Source of the DNA: UBA9676 sp036522155
GTDB taxonomy: Bacteria; Actinomycetota; Actinomycetes; Streptosporangiales; Streptosporangiaceae
Length of the DNA stretch: 37,329 bases
Direction of reading: 5' to 3'
Assembly (NCBI GenBank): GCA_036522155.1
Contig: DATDGI010000385.1
Span: forward strand, 1-37,329
Under the pieces are notes generated by a model, which saw only the letters and a program-made list of their open reading frames with translations, searched no databases and had not been told where the DNA came from. The position numbers and the translations under genes are program-made. Shown one piece after another: positions 24,092 to 31,700 of the stretch; position 1 is the first letter of the stretch; each line of letters opens with the position of its first letter.

Positions 24092-24147
24092 CCGGTTCCT
24101 CCTTCCAGTTCATGAATGGCCGATTGAATAGCCGGTCGCCTGCGGTG

Positions 24148-24182
24148 CCCGGGGCAAGTGCCTCGGCGACGAGGTGTCCGGG
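24148..24182 (-). terminator. possible weak hairpin after the dehydrogenase gene
   Basis: In the 133-base gap between the dehydrogenase stop (24225) and the binding-protein start (24091), CCTCG-GCGA-CGAGG (24161-24174) is flanked by CCCGG (24148-24152) and CCGGG (24178-24182). It could form a bulged hairpin on the transcript. There is no T-run. Nothing else recognisable is in this gap, so a separate promoter for the transporter genes remains possible. Confidence 0.25.
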
Positions 24183-24224
24183 ATGGCGGATCAGCGGCCG
24201 GCGACTGATTGTGGTGCCGGGGCC

Positions 24225-25190
24225 TCACCGTACTGCATTTGCGTTGTTCGCGTGGGCTGGGCCGAGTCCGTCGGAGATGTCCGCATTCTCGCTGACCAGC
24301 TCCAGGCCCGAGCTCAATGCCTCCAATTCGATCAGGGCTGCGAAGTCGTCATCACCCCGGCCCATGCCTATCAGACCCTGGATGATCTGGTGCACCAGTG
24401 CGGCCACTGGCAGTGGGACCTCCCGATCCCGGGCCGCGGCCAGCCCGAGGTCGAAATCCTTGCGCAGCAAGGTGGCGGTGAAGGTCGGGTGGAAGTCAAG
24501 GTTGACAAAGGCTGGTGATTTGTAACGAGTGAACGTCGAACCCATCACGCTGTTGTTGAGGCAAGCCAGGAACGCCTCCCGGCTGATGCCGCTCTTCTGG
24601 GCCAGGATCGTGACTTCCGCCAAGGATTGGGTTACCACCCCCAGGAAGAGGTTGTGGCAAATCTTTACCGTTCGGGCGAGTTCGCCCTCGCCCACATAGG
24701 TCGCCCCGGAGCCGAGCAGGTCCAGATAGGGCTGTGCGGTGTCGAACGCCGACCGGGGCCCGGATACGGCCAGGGTGAGCCGGCCGACCTCGGCCACCTT
24801 GGGGTTGCCCATCACCGGTGCCGCCAGCAGCTCGGTGCCGTGGGCGGCCAGCCGCTCGCGCACCTGCCGGGAGGCTTCCACCGAGATGGTGGAGGCGTCC
24901 ACCACGATCTTCGGGGCGCCGCCGCCGGAGATCAGGCCGCCCGGCCCGAGCACCGCGTCCAGCAGGTCCTGCGGGGTTCCGACGGTGGCGAACACGATGT
25001 CCCGGTCGGCGAGATCCGCGGCGGAACCTGCGATCACCGCCCCATCCGCGGCGAGCGGCTCAGCCTTCGCCCTGGTCCGGTTGTAGACGGCCACCTCGCA
25101 GCCGCCGGCCAGCAGCCGCCGGACCAGTACAGAGCCCATCCGGCCGGTCCCCAGCCAGCCAAGCCGGTGCTCGGCACCCTCCCCGGCCAT
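24225..25190 (-). CDS. 3-hydroxyisobutyrate-dehydrogenase-family NAD(P) oxidoreductase
   Basis: A 321-residue beta-hydroxyacid dehydrogenase. The Rossmann motif is GWLGTGRMG (11-19), the substrate loop is DASTISVEAS (98-107), and the catalytic lysine is Lys176 in KICHN. The family oxidises or reduces beta-hydroxy acids such as 3-hydroxyisobutyrate, tartronate semialdehyde and 2-hydroxymethylglutarate; imine reductases are relatives. I chose the ATG at 25190, with GAGGG seven bases upstream, over a longer start at 25253 that would run through an operator candidate. It is the first gene after the LacI regulator and its putative operators, which suggests direct control by the pathway's inducer. 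Confidence 0.88.
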   Translation of the reverse strand: MAGEGAEHRLGWLGTGRMGSVLVRRLLAGGCEVAVYNRTRAKAEPLAADGAVIAGSAADLADRDIVFATVGTPQDLLDAVLGPGGLISGGGAPKIVVDASTISVEASRQVRERLAAHGTELLAAPVMGNPKVAEVGRLTLAVSGPRSAFDTAQPYLDLLGSGATYVGEGELARTVKICHNLFLGVVTQSLAEVTILAQKSGISREAFLACLNNSVMGSTFTRYKSPAFVNLDFHPTFTATLLRKDFDLGLAAARDREVPLPVAALVHQIIQGLIGMGRGDDDFAALIELEALSSGLELVSENADISDGLGPAHANNANAVR

Positions 25191-25204
25191 GCATTCACCC
25201 TCTA

Positions 25205-25216
25205 ACAATCGTTTGC
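25205..25216. promoter_or_regulatory. candidate LacI operator O1
   Basis: ACAATCGTTTGC, read on the minus strand as GCAAACGATTGT. It is centred on CG, as LacI-family operators usually are. It lies 15 bases before the dehydrogenase ATG, next to the ribosome-binding site. It shares CAnACGATTG (minus strand) with the sites at 25250 and 25355. Confidence 0.5.
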
Positions 25217-25249
25217 AGGGAGCAGCCTCGCTCACGCCGGTCCCCGGTG

Positions 25250-25261
25250 TCAATCGTATGT
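25250..25261. promoter_or_regulatory. candidate LacI operator O2, next to a TTGACA box
   Basis: TCAATCGTATGT, minus strand ACATACGATTGA, centred 45 bases from O1. On the minus strand a perfect TTGACA (25253 to 25248) overlaps it. That could be a -35 box for the dehydrogenase, although the -10 region 17-18 bases on (CGAGGC/GAGGCT) is poor. Confidence 0.45.
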
Positions 25262-25354
25262 TTCCAAGCTGTTACCTTCTGGGCCGCGGCCAGAGCGGGG
25301 ATGAACCCCGCGCGTCGCCGTCCGCCAAAGCCGCCGCTATCGGGTCACCTTAAC

Positions 25355-25366
25355 GCAATCGTGTGC
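25355..25366. promoter_or_regulatory. candidate LacI operator O3
   Basis: GCAATCGTGTGC, minus strand GCACACGATTGC. It begins two codons' length before the lacI-family stop region at 25373 and is centred 105 bases from O2. Sites at about 45 and 105 bases apart would allow DNA looping by a tetramer or paired dimers; that is inference. Confidence 0.45.
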
Positions 25367-25372
25367 AGCCGT

Positions 25373-26404
25373 TCAGGTGATCTGCTGACAAGGCGCGGTT
25401 GATCCCCGGACAACGAGCTCCGGGGCCAGGTAGAGCACCTTGACCGGGCCGCCCTGGCCGCTGAGCCGCTCCAGCAGCAGTTGCGCCGCCTCGGTGCCGA
25501 GCTGGTAGTGGGGGAACCGGATGGTGGTGAGCGGCGGGCGCAGCCGGTCGATGAACGGCATGTCGTTGAACCCGACCACCGACAGATCGGCCGGGCAGGC
25601 CAGCCCGGCCTCCTCCAGCGCGGCCAGGCAGCCGACGGCCAGCATGTCGTTCGCCGCCGCCAGCGCGGTAAAGCCGCCGCTCCGGTCCAGCAGCACCCGG
25701 GTGCAGCGCAGCCCTTCCTCGATCGAGAAGGCCTTGGCGGAGACGATCAGATCCGGGTCGGCGACCAGCCGGTGCGCCTCCATCGCCGACACGAAGCCGC
25801 GGTAACGGTTCAGCCCGGTGGACAGTTCCTGCGGCCCGGCGATGTGGGCGATGCGCCGGTGACCCTCGCCGGCCAGGTGCGCGACCACCATCCGCATGCC
25901 GCGCTCGTTGTCGACCGAGACCGACGGCAGGCTGTGATCCTCGGCCATCCGGTTCATCAGCACCACCGGCAGGCCCGCCCGGGCCGCGTCCGCCAGCAGC
26001 GGATCACTCAGGTGCGCGGTGGCGAGCACGATCCCGTCCACGTGCCGGGCCCGCATCTGGCTGAAGATCAGCCGCTCGCGCTCACCGTCGCCGTCGGTGT
26101 TGCCGATCAGGGCGACATAGCCGGCCGCCGCCAGCCGGTCCTCAAGGCCCCGCACGATGGGCGGGAACAGCGGGTTGGTCAGGTCCGGGATGATCACACC
26201 AATGGTGCGCGAGCGCCTGGTCCGGAGGCTGCGCGCCACCTGGTTCGGGTGGTAGCCGAGCGTCTCGGCCGCGTCAAGCACCCGGCGGGCGGTGTCCTCG
26301 CGGACCAGCGGCCGGGTCTCCGGGTTGAGCGCACGGGAAGCTGTGGCCGGGTGCACCCCAGCCCGTGCCGCGACATCCCGCAGGGTCACCGGGGAATCGC
26401 TCAT
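25373..26404 (-). CDS. LacI-family transcriptional regulator
   Basis: A 343-residue repressor. The helix-turn-helix is TLRDVAARAGVHPATASRAL (7-26), and the hinge helix region YHPNQVARSLRTRRS follows. A two-lobed sugar-binding-type effector domain then begins TIGVIIPDLTNPLFP. The ATG has GAGGTG upstream. Three similar CG-centred sites lie between its stop and the next gene, and a related site lies before the FAD oxidoreductase at 2988. Its effector is likely the imported solute or an early product. No such site was seen upstream of its own gene. Confidence 0.93.
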   Translation of the reverse strand: MSDSPVTLRDVAARAGVHPATASRALNPETRPLVREDTARRVLDAAETLGYHPNQVARSLRTRRSRTIGVIIPDLTNPLFPPIVRGLEDRLAAAGYVALIGNTDGDGERERLIFSQMRARHVDGIVLATAHLSDPLLADAARAGLPVVLMNRMAEDHSLPSVSVDNERGMRMVVAHLAGEGHRRIAHIAGPQELSTGLNRYRGFVSAMEAHRLVADPDLIVSAKAFSIEEGLRCTRVLLDRSGGFTALAAANDMLAVGCLAALEEAGLACPADLSVVGFNDMPFIDRLRPPLTTIRFPHYQLGTEAAQLLLERLSGQGGPVKVLYLAPELVVRGSTAPCQQIT

Positions 26405-26469
26405 CGGCACCTCGCTCCGCTCTGCGCGCGGGGCGGCCCGCCCTCCGCCGACAGAAATCTGAGGCGATC

Positions 26470-27672
26470 TTACCCGTCGATGCCCGCGATTGCCGGATAG
26501 GCCGGATCGGGCTTGCCCACCAGGTATCCGGCCGACACCACGGTGACCGCCGCCATCACCATCAGCAGGACCCGGTAGTTGACCACGGCGATCAGCGCGG
26601 CGCCGAGCGCGATGGACACCATCTGCGGGATGGTGATCGCCGCCATCAGCGCGGCATCGACCCGGCCCAGCAGGGGCGCGGGGGTCCGGCGCTGGATCAG
26701 CGTGAGCGCCCCCACGTTGACCCAGACGACGGACAGGCCGAGCAGCGCCATGCCGGCCAGCACCACCGGCAGCGAGCCGGGCATGAGCAGCAGGCAGGCG
26801 GACGCGCAGCCCATCAGGGCCAGCGCCACCAGCGCCCGCTCGCTGGTGTGGCGCATGACGATCGCGGCCACCGCCCCGCCGGCCAGGGCACCGGCTCCCA
26901 TCACCGCCTCCAGCACCCCAAGGAAGACCGGGGAGCGGTGCAGCCCCTGCCCGGTCACCGCGAACGGGACGGTCTCGAAGAAGCCGAACACCAGCAGCGC
27001 GATGACGCCGCTGACCAGCAGCCGCCGCAGCGCCGCGGTATGGGTGATATGCGAGATACCGGCGGTGAACTCCGCCCGCCAGCGCCCGGCCACCGGCGCG
27101 GGCGCCGGTTCCCTGATGCGCAGGGCCGTGGTCAGCCCGGCCGCCGCCAGGAACGTGCCCGCGTCCAGCAAGATGACCGGTGCCGGCCCCACCAAGGCGA
27201 GCAGGCCCGCCCCGACCAGCGGGGTGATCAGCCGGAAGCCCTGGGACGCGATCTCGAGCACCGAGTTCGCCTCGCCCAGCAGGTCGGCCGGCAGCAAAAC
27301 CGCCAGCAGCGCCGTCTGGGCCGACGTGATGAGCGTGTTCGCCACCCCGTAGCCGAACATGATCAGGTAGATCAGCCAGATCTGGCCCCGCCCGTGCACC
27401 AGCAGCAGGGCGCAGACCCCCGCCGCGGCGGCGAGGTTGGTCGCGATCAGCAGCGGCCGGCGCCGCAGCCGATCGGCGATCAGCCCGGTCACCGGCGACA
27501 GCAGGACGCCGCAGGTGAATGCGAAGAACACCAGCCCGGCCTGGCTGTTGCTGCCGGTGAGGATCTTCACCCAGATGGCCATGGCCAGCCACAGCGCGCT
27601 GTCCCCGATCGTCGACAGCGCCTGCCCGGTGAGGTAGAGCCGCGCGTCCCGGTGCGCGAACAGGCGGCGCAC
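26470..27672 (-). CDS. MFS transporter, multidrug-efflux-like
   Basis: A 400-residue major facilitator protein with about twelve hydrophobic segments. The conserved loop between helices 2 and 3 reads GLIADRLRRRPLL, the family's G-x-x-x-D-R-x-G-R-R type motif. The order and length match the MFS group often annotated as antibiotic or multidrug exporters. The GTG start is one base after the stop of the 110-residue gene. That gene and the ArsR-like regulator are upstream on the same strand, so regulator and exporter may form one operon. The substrate is unknown. The 65 bases before lacI hold no clear signal. Confidence 0.88.
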   Translation of the reverse strand: MRRLFAHRDARLYLTGQALSTIGDSALWLAMAIWVKILTGSNSQAGLVFFAFTCGVLLSPVTGLIADRLRRRPLLIATNLAAAAGVCALLLVHGRGQIWLIYLIMFGYGVANTLITSAQTALLAVLLPADLLGEANSVLEIASQGFRLITPLVGAGLLALVGPAPVILLDAGTFLAAAGLTTALRIREPAPAPVAGRWRAEFTAGISHITHTAALRRLLVSGVIALLVFGFFETVPFAVTGQGLHRSPVFLGVLEAVMGAGALAGGAVAAIVMRHTSERALVALALMGCASACLLLMPGSLPVVLAGMALLGLSVVWVNVGALTLIQRRTPAPLLGRVDAALMAAITIPQMVSIALGAALIAVVNYRVLLMVMAAVTVVSAGYLVGKPDPAYPAIAGIDG

Positions 27673-27673
27673 G

Positions 27674-28006
27674 TCAGTCGTCCACGCCGGCCAGTTCCGG
27701 CACCGGCCCGCCCAGCACCACCAGCCCGAACGGGACGGCGCCGTCCGGCCGCAGGGCCGGATCGTCCACCCGGTCGGCGAACTGGCTCAGCAGCCCGGTC
27801 CAGTCCGCCGCCAGCTTGCGCGCCTCGGCCCGGGTCAGGTAGCTGCGGAACCCGAACGCGTCCGGCCCGGCCAGGAACACACCGGGTTCGGTGACCGCGG
27901 GCGGCGGCGGCGGTGGCGGGGCGTCGCGGCGGCGGCTCCGGCGCCGGCTATGGGCCAGCTCCGCCCACCGCTGGCCAGCGATGATCCGTGCGTTCTCGGG
28001 GTACAT
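27674..28006 (-). CDS. 110-residue protein resembling the C-terminal half of the adjacent ArsR-like regulator
   Basis: Not a named family. The N-terminal third is basic (HSRRRSRRRD), followed by a run of seven prolines. The C-terminal half reads FADRVDDPALRPDGAVP, which aligns with FHDRLDNPERRPDGAMP near the end of the neighbouring regulator. The segments before these also correspond (YLTRAEARKLAADW against YATIDEANEIAAET). It therefore looks like an effector or dimer domain without its DNA-binding half. It could modulate the regulator or be a remnant of duplication. The codon pattern is normal and both flanking gaps are short, so I treat it as a real gene. Confidence 0.6.
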   Translation of the reverse strand: MYPENARIIAGQRWAELAHSRRRSRRRDAPPPPPPPAVTEPGVFLAGPDAFGFRSYLTRAEARKLAADWTGLLSQFADRVDDPALRPDGAVPFGLVVLGGPVPELAGVDD

Positions 28007-28033
28007 GACGGGCTCCTCGCCAGATGCAGGGGG

Positions 28034-28681
28034 TTACTCGGGATCCGGCCGGGCGGCCAGATGCAGCAGCGGGTAGGAGAAGACCAGGATCTCGATCGGC
28101 ATGGCGCCGTCCGGCCTGCGCTCGGGATTGTCCAGCCGGTCGTGGAAGCGGCGGAAGATCTGCTCGGTCTCGGCGGCGATCTCGTTGGCCTCGTCGATGG
28201 TCGCGTAAACGATCATCTCGCTCTGGCCGGTCAGGTCGTTGTGCTGCCACGCGGCCGGCCAGGTCCCGCGCCGCGAGAATGCCGAGCGGGCCCGGTCCAG
28301 CATCGCGGACAGCCACCACTGGCCGAGTTCGTCGGCGGCCATCGCCGCCACCGGGTCGTCCTGTTCGGTGGTGATCTGCAGCGACGTGTGGGCCCGCCGC
28401 CACGGGCGCTCCCGCCCCTTGCCACCGCCCGCCTCCACCACGTAGCCGTACTTGGCCAGCGTGCGCAGGTGGAAGGCGCAGTTGGCGGGGCTCTCCCCGA
28501 GCAGTTCGCTGGCCTGGGTCGCGGTCAGCGTGCCGGCGTGGACCAGCGCCTCCAGCAGGGCGAGCCGGACCGGATGGGCCAGCGCGCGCATCGCCCGGGC
28601 ATCGGTGATCTTGTGGTCGGGCATGGCACCGTCGGCGGTGTCCAGCTCGGCTGCGGTCAGGTCAAGTTCTTCGGAAGACAC
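28034..28681 (-). CDS. ArsR-like winged-helix regulator
   Basis: A regulator with an N-terminal winged helix (ARAMRALAHPVRLALLEAL, then TATQASELLGESPANCAFHL) and a C-terminal effector-type domain of about 100 residues. Arsenic-type cysteines are absent, so a small-molecule or partner signal is likely. GTG at 28681 gives 215 residues and suits a leaderless transcript: TAGGCT ends eight bases upstream with TTGCCG 18 bases further. ATG at 28624 (196 residues) is the alternative and has no convincing ribosome-binding site. It is transcribed divergently from the GH38 gene and probably controls it, its own gene, and the downstream transporter. Confidence 0.83.
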   Translation of the reverse strand: MSSEELDLTAAELDTADGAMPDHKITDARAMRALAHPVRLALLEALVHAGTLTATQASELLGESPANCAFHLRTLAKYGYVVEAGGGKGRERPWRRAHTSLQITTEQDDPVAAMAADELGQWWLSAMLDRARSAFSRRGTWPAAWQHNDLTGQSEMIVYATIDEANEIAAETEQIFRRFHDRLDNPERRPDGAMPIEILVFSYPLLHLAARPDPE

Positions 28682-28689
28682 GTTTCGAA

Positions 28690-28719
28690 AGCCTACGCTC
28701 GAAAGGGTTGTTTCGGCAA
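28690..28719 (-). promoter_or_regulatory. candidate promoter of the ArsR-like gene
   Basis: On the minus strand, TTGCCG (28719-28714), 18-base spacer, TAGGCT (28695-28690), then eight bases to the GTG. CGAAAG occurs twice on the plus strand (28686-28691, 28700-28705) and the palindrome TTTCGAAA is at 28683-28690, so an operator for autoregulation is plausible. Confidence 0.45.
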
Positions 28720-28726
28720 CTGGATT

Positions 28727-28732
28727 TACGAT
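28727..28732 (+). promoter_or_regulatory. candidate -10 box of the mannosidase gene, leaderless
   Basis: TACGAT ends six bases before the ATG at 28739, leaving no room for a ribosome-binding site and implying a leaderless mRNA. No clear -35 box is at 16-18 bases. The box lies just beyond the -35 element of the opposing promoter, so one bound regulator could shut both. Confidence 0.35.
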
Positions 28733-28738
28733 GGCGGC

Positions 28739-31700
28739 ATGCGCATCACCGCGGCCGAATCGACCATGCTGTTCGCCGGGACGGCCAGCCAGCCGCTCCA
28801 GCTCGTGCGGGTGACGGTGCTGCCCGCGGCCGCGGGCCCGGTCACCGTCCGGGTGGCAGGAGCGGGGGTCCGCACGCCGCAGCCGTTGCGTATCGATCTG
28901 GCCGAGGGTGCCAGCCAGGTGGCCGAGGTGCCGGTCGAGGTGGCCGCGCCGCACGGGCCTGGCAGCTCGCTGCCGGTCACGGTCATCGCCGAGAGCGAGA
29001 CCGGGCGCGCCGAGCACCAGGTGACGCTCACCGCCGCCGAGCCGGGCTGGACGGTATGGCTGATCAGCCACTTCCACTACGACCCGGTGTGGTGGAACAC
29101 CCAGGGCCAGTTCACCCAGTCCCGGCTGCTGCTGCCCGGCGAGGACGGGCAGCTGCCGGAGGTCCGCACCGCGTTCGAGCTGGTGCGGCTGCACTTGGAC
29201 GCCGCCCGGGCCGACCCGGACTACAAGTTCGTGCTGGCCGAGATCGACTACCTCAAGCCGTATTTCGACGCCCACCCGGAGGACCGGGCCGACCTGCGCG
29301 CCTTCCTGGCGGCCGGCCGGATCGAGCTGGTCGGCGGCAACTACAACGAGCCGAACACCAACCTGACCTGCGCCGAGTCCACCATCCGCAACGCCGTCTA
29401 CGGCATCGGCGCCCAGCGTGACGTGTTCGGCGGCGACCCGCGCAGCGCCTGGATGCTGGACGCGTTCGGGTTCGACCCCGGGTATCCCGGGCTGATGGCC
29501 GCGGCCGGGCTGACCTCGTCGGCGTGGGCCCGCGGGCCGTTCCACCAGTGGGGGCCGTGGCGGACGGTCGGCGACAACCGCCGGATGCAGTTCGCCACCG
29601 AGTTCGAATGGCTGTCCCCGGACGGCAGCGGCCTGCTGACCAGTTACATGGCCAACCACTACGGGGCCGGCTGGGGCGTGCACCAGGCGGCCGACCTGGC
29701 CGCGGCGCAGGCCGAGGTGCTGGGCCAGCTCGCGCTGCTGGCCCCGGTCGCCGCCACCAGGAACGTGCTGCTGCCGGTCGGCGCCGACCACGTGATCCCG
29801 GCCCGGTGGGCGACCGCGCTGCACCGCGACTTCGCCGCCCGCTACGTCTGGCCGCGCTGCGTCACCGCCCTGCCGCGGGAGTTCTTCGCCGCCGTCCGCG
29901 CCGAGGCGGCCGACCGCGGGATCTGGCTGGCCCCGCAGACCAGGGACATGAACCCGGTCTATCCCGGCAAGGACGTCTCCTACATCGACACCAAGCAGGC
30001 GCAGCGGGCGGCCGAGGTGGCGGCGCTGGACGGTGAGCGGCTGGCCACGCTGGCCTGGCTGGCGGGCGCGGAGTACCCGGCCGCATCGCTGGACAAGGCG
30101 TGGCGGCTGCTGGCCTACGGCGCCCACCACGACGCGATCACCGGCACCGAGTCCGATCAGGTCTACCTGGATCTGCTCGCCGGGTGGCGGGAAGCCTTCG
30201 AGCGTGGCGACGCGGCCCGCCGCGACGCCGTGGCCTACCTGGCTTCGCTGGCGGACACCCGGCCGCCGGCGGCCATCACCGGCACATCACGGCCGGTGGT
30301 CGTGGTCAACCCGCTGTCCTGGCCGCGGTCAGGGCTGGCCACCATCGGCCTCGCGGTCACCGAGCCGGGCCTGCCGTGGCTGGCCCTGCGCGACGAGACC
30401 GGCCACGACGTGCCCTTCCTGGCCGAAGGGGTGCGGCGCCACGCCGACGGCACCCTGGCCGAGGTGGCCCTCACCTTCCTGGCCGGCCCGGTGCCCGCGG
30501 CGGGCTACCGGACGTACTGGGCGTGCCCGGCCCCCGGCCCAGGCGCCGGGGGCTGGACCGCCACCCCGGGCACCTCGATCGGGAACGAGACGTTCGCGAT
30601 CGAGGCCGACCCGGCCCGCGGCGGCGCGCTCACCTCCATCCTCGACCGCCGGACGGGCACCGAACTGCTCCGTGGCCTCGGTAACGAGCTGGTGCTCCAG
30701 CCCGAGTACGACTACCACCCGCGCTGGGGTGAGGGGCCGTGGCTGCTGTCGCCCACGGGCGCGGGCACCGGCTCGGCGGCCGGCCCGGCGGCGGTGCGGG
30801 CCGAAAGCTGCCCGGCCGGGTCCCGGCTGGTGGCCGAGTTCACCCTCGGCGGCCTGCGGGTGACCCAGGAGACGACCCTGTGGGACGGCCTGGACCGGGT
30901 CCAGTTCCGCACCCACGTGGACGGCTCGATCGGCCAGGACGCGCTGCTGCGGGTCCGCTTCCCGGCCGACGTGCCGGGGGCGCTGCCGCTCTACCAGGCG
31001 GCGACGGCGGTGGTGGGCAGGCCGTTCGGCACCGCCGACGCGGACGTGGCCGAGCACGCGTTCACCCTCGACAACCCGGCCCACGAATGGTTCGGCCTGG
31101 GCTCGGCCGTCCGGGTGGTGGCCGATGGCCAGGCCTGGCCGGTGGGGGTGGCCGAGGTGATCGCACCCGGGTCCGATCCGGCGGTCCGCGACCTGCTGGC
31201 GGCGCTGGCCGGGCAGGGGGTGACCGCCACCTGCGGCCAGCCGGACAGCCCCCGCTACGGCGCACTCGACCTCGACTCCAACCTGCCCGACTGCCGGATC
31301 GCGCTGGGCGGCCCGGACGCCAACCCGTGGACCGCGCGGCTGCTCGCCGCGCTGGAGCCGGCGCAGGCGGCCAGCCTGACCGCCCGGCTGGCCGCCGGGG
31401 AGCGCAGGATCTGGGTGCCCGGCGCCCGCCCGCGGGCCGAGGTGTTCCGGCCCAGCGCCGACGTCCGGGGCGAGCGCGACCTGCCGGTGCTGATCGTGAC
31501 CGGTCCCGACCTGACCGCGGCGATCGGCGAGCTGGCCCGCGACCTGGCCGGGCCGGTGATCGAGGCGGCCCTGCTGGCGCCGCCGCCGGACCCGCCGCTG
31601 GCCGGGCACGTGGTGGCGCTGCTCAACCGGGGCACCCCGGGCAGCCTGGTCACCCCGGACGGCACGCTGCACATCGGGCTGATGCGCGCCAGCAGCGCCT

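Noticed and set aside
24121..24133. A fifth LacI site (CGATTGAATA region) before the first binding-protein gene
   Set aside because: Only the CGATTG core matches; the other half-site is absent.
27950..28738. A 263-residue N-terminal extension of the mannosidase frame
   Set aside because: It is antisense to the ArsR-like regulator, shows no family match, and the GH38 protein has a good start at 28739.
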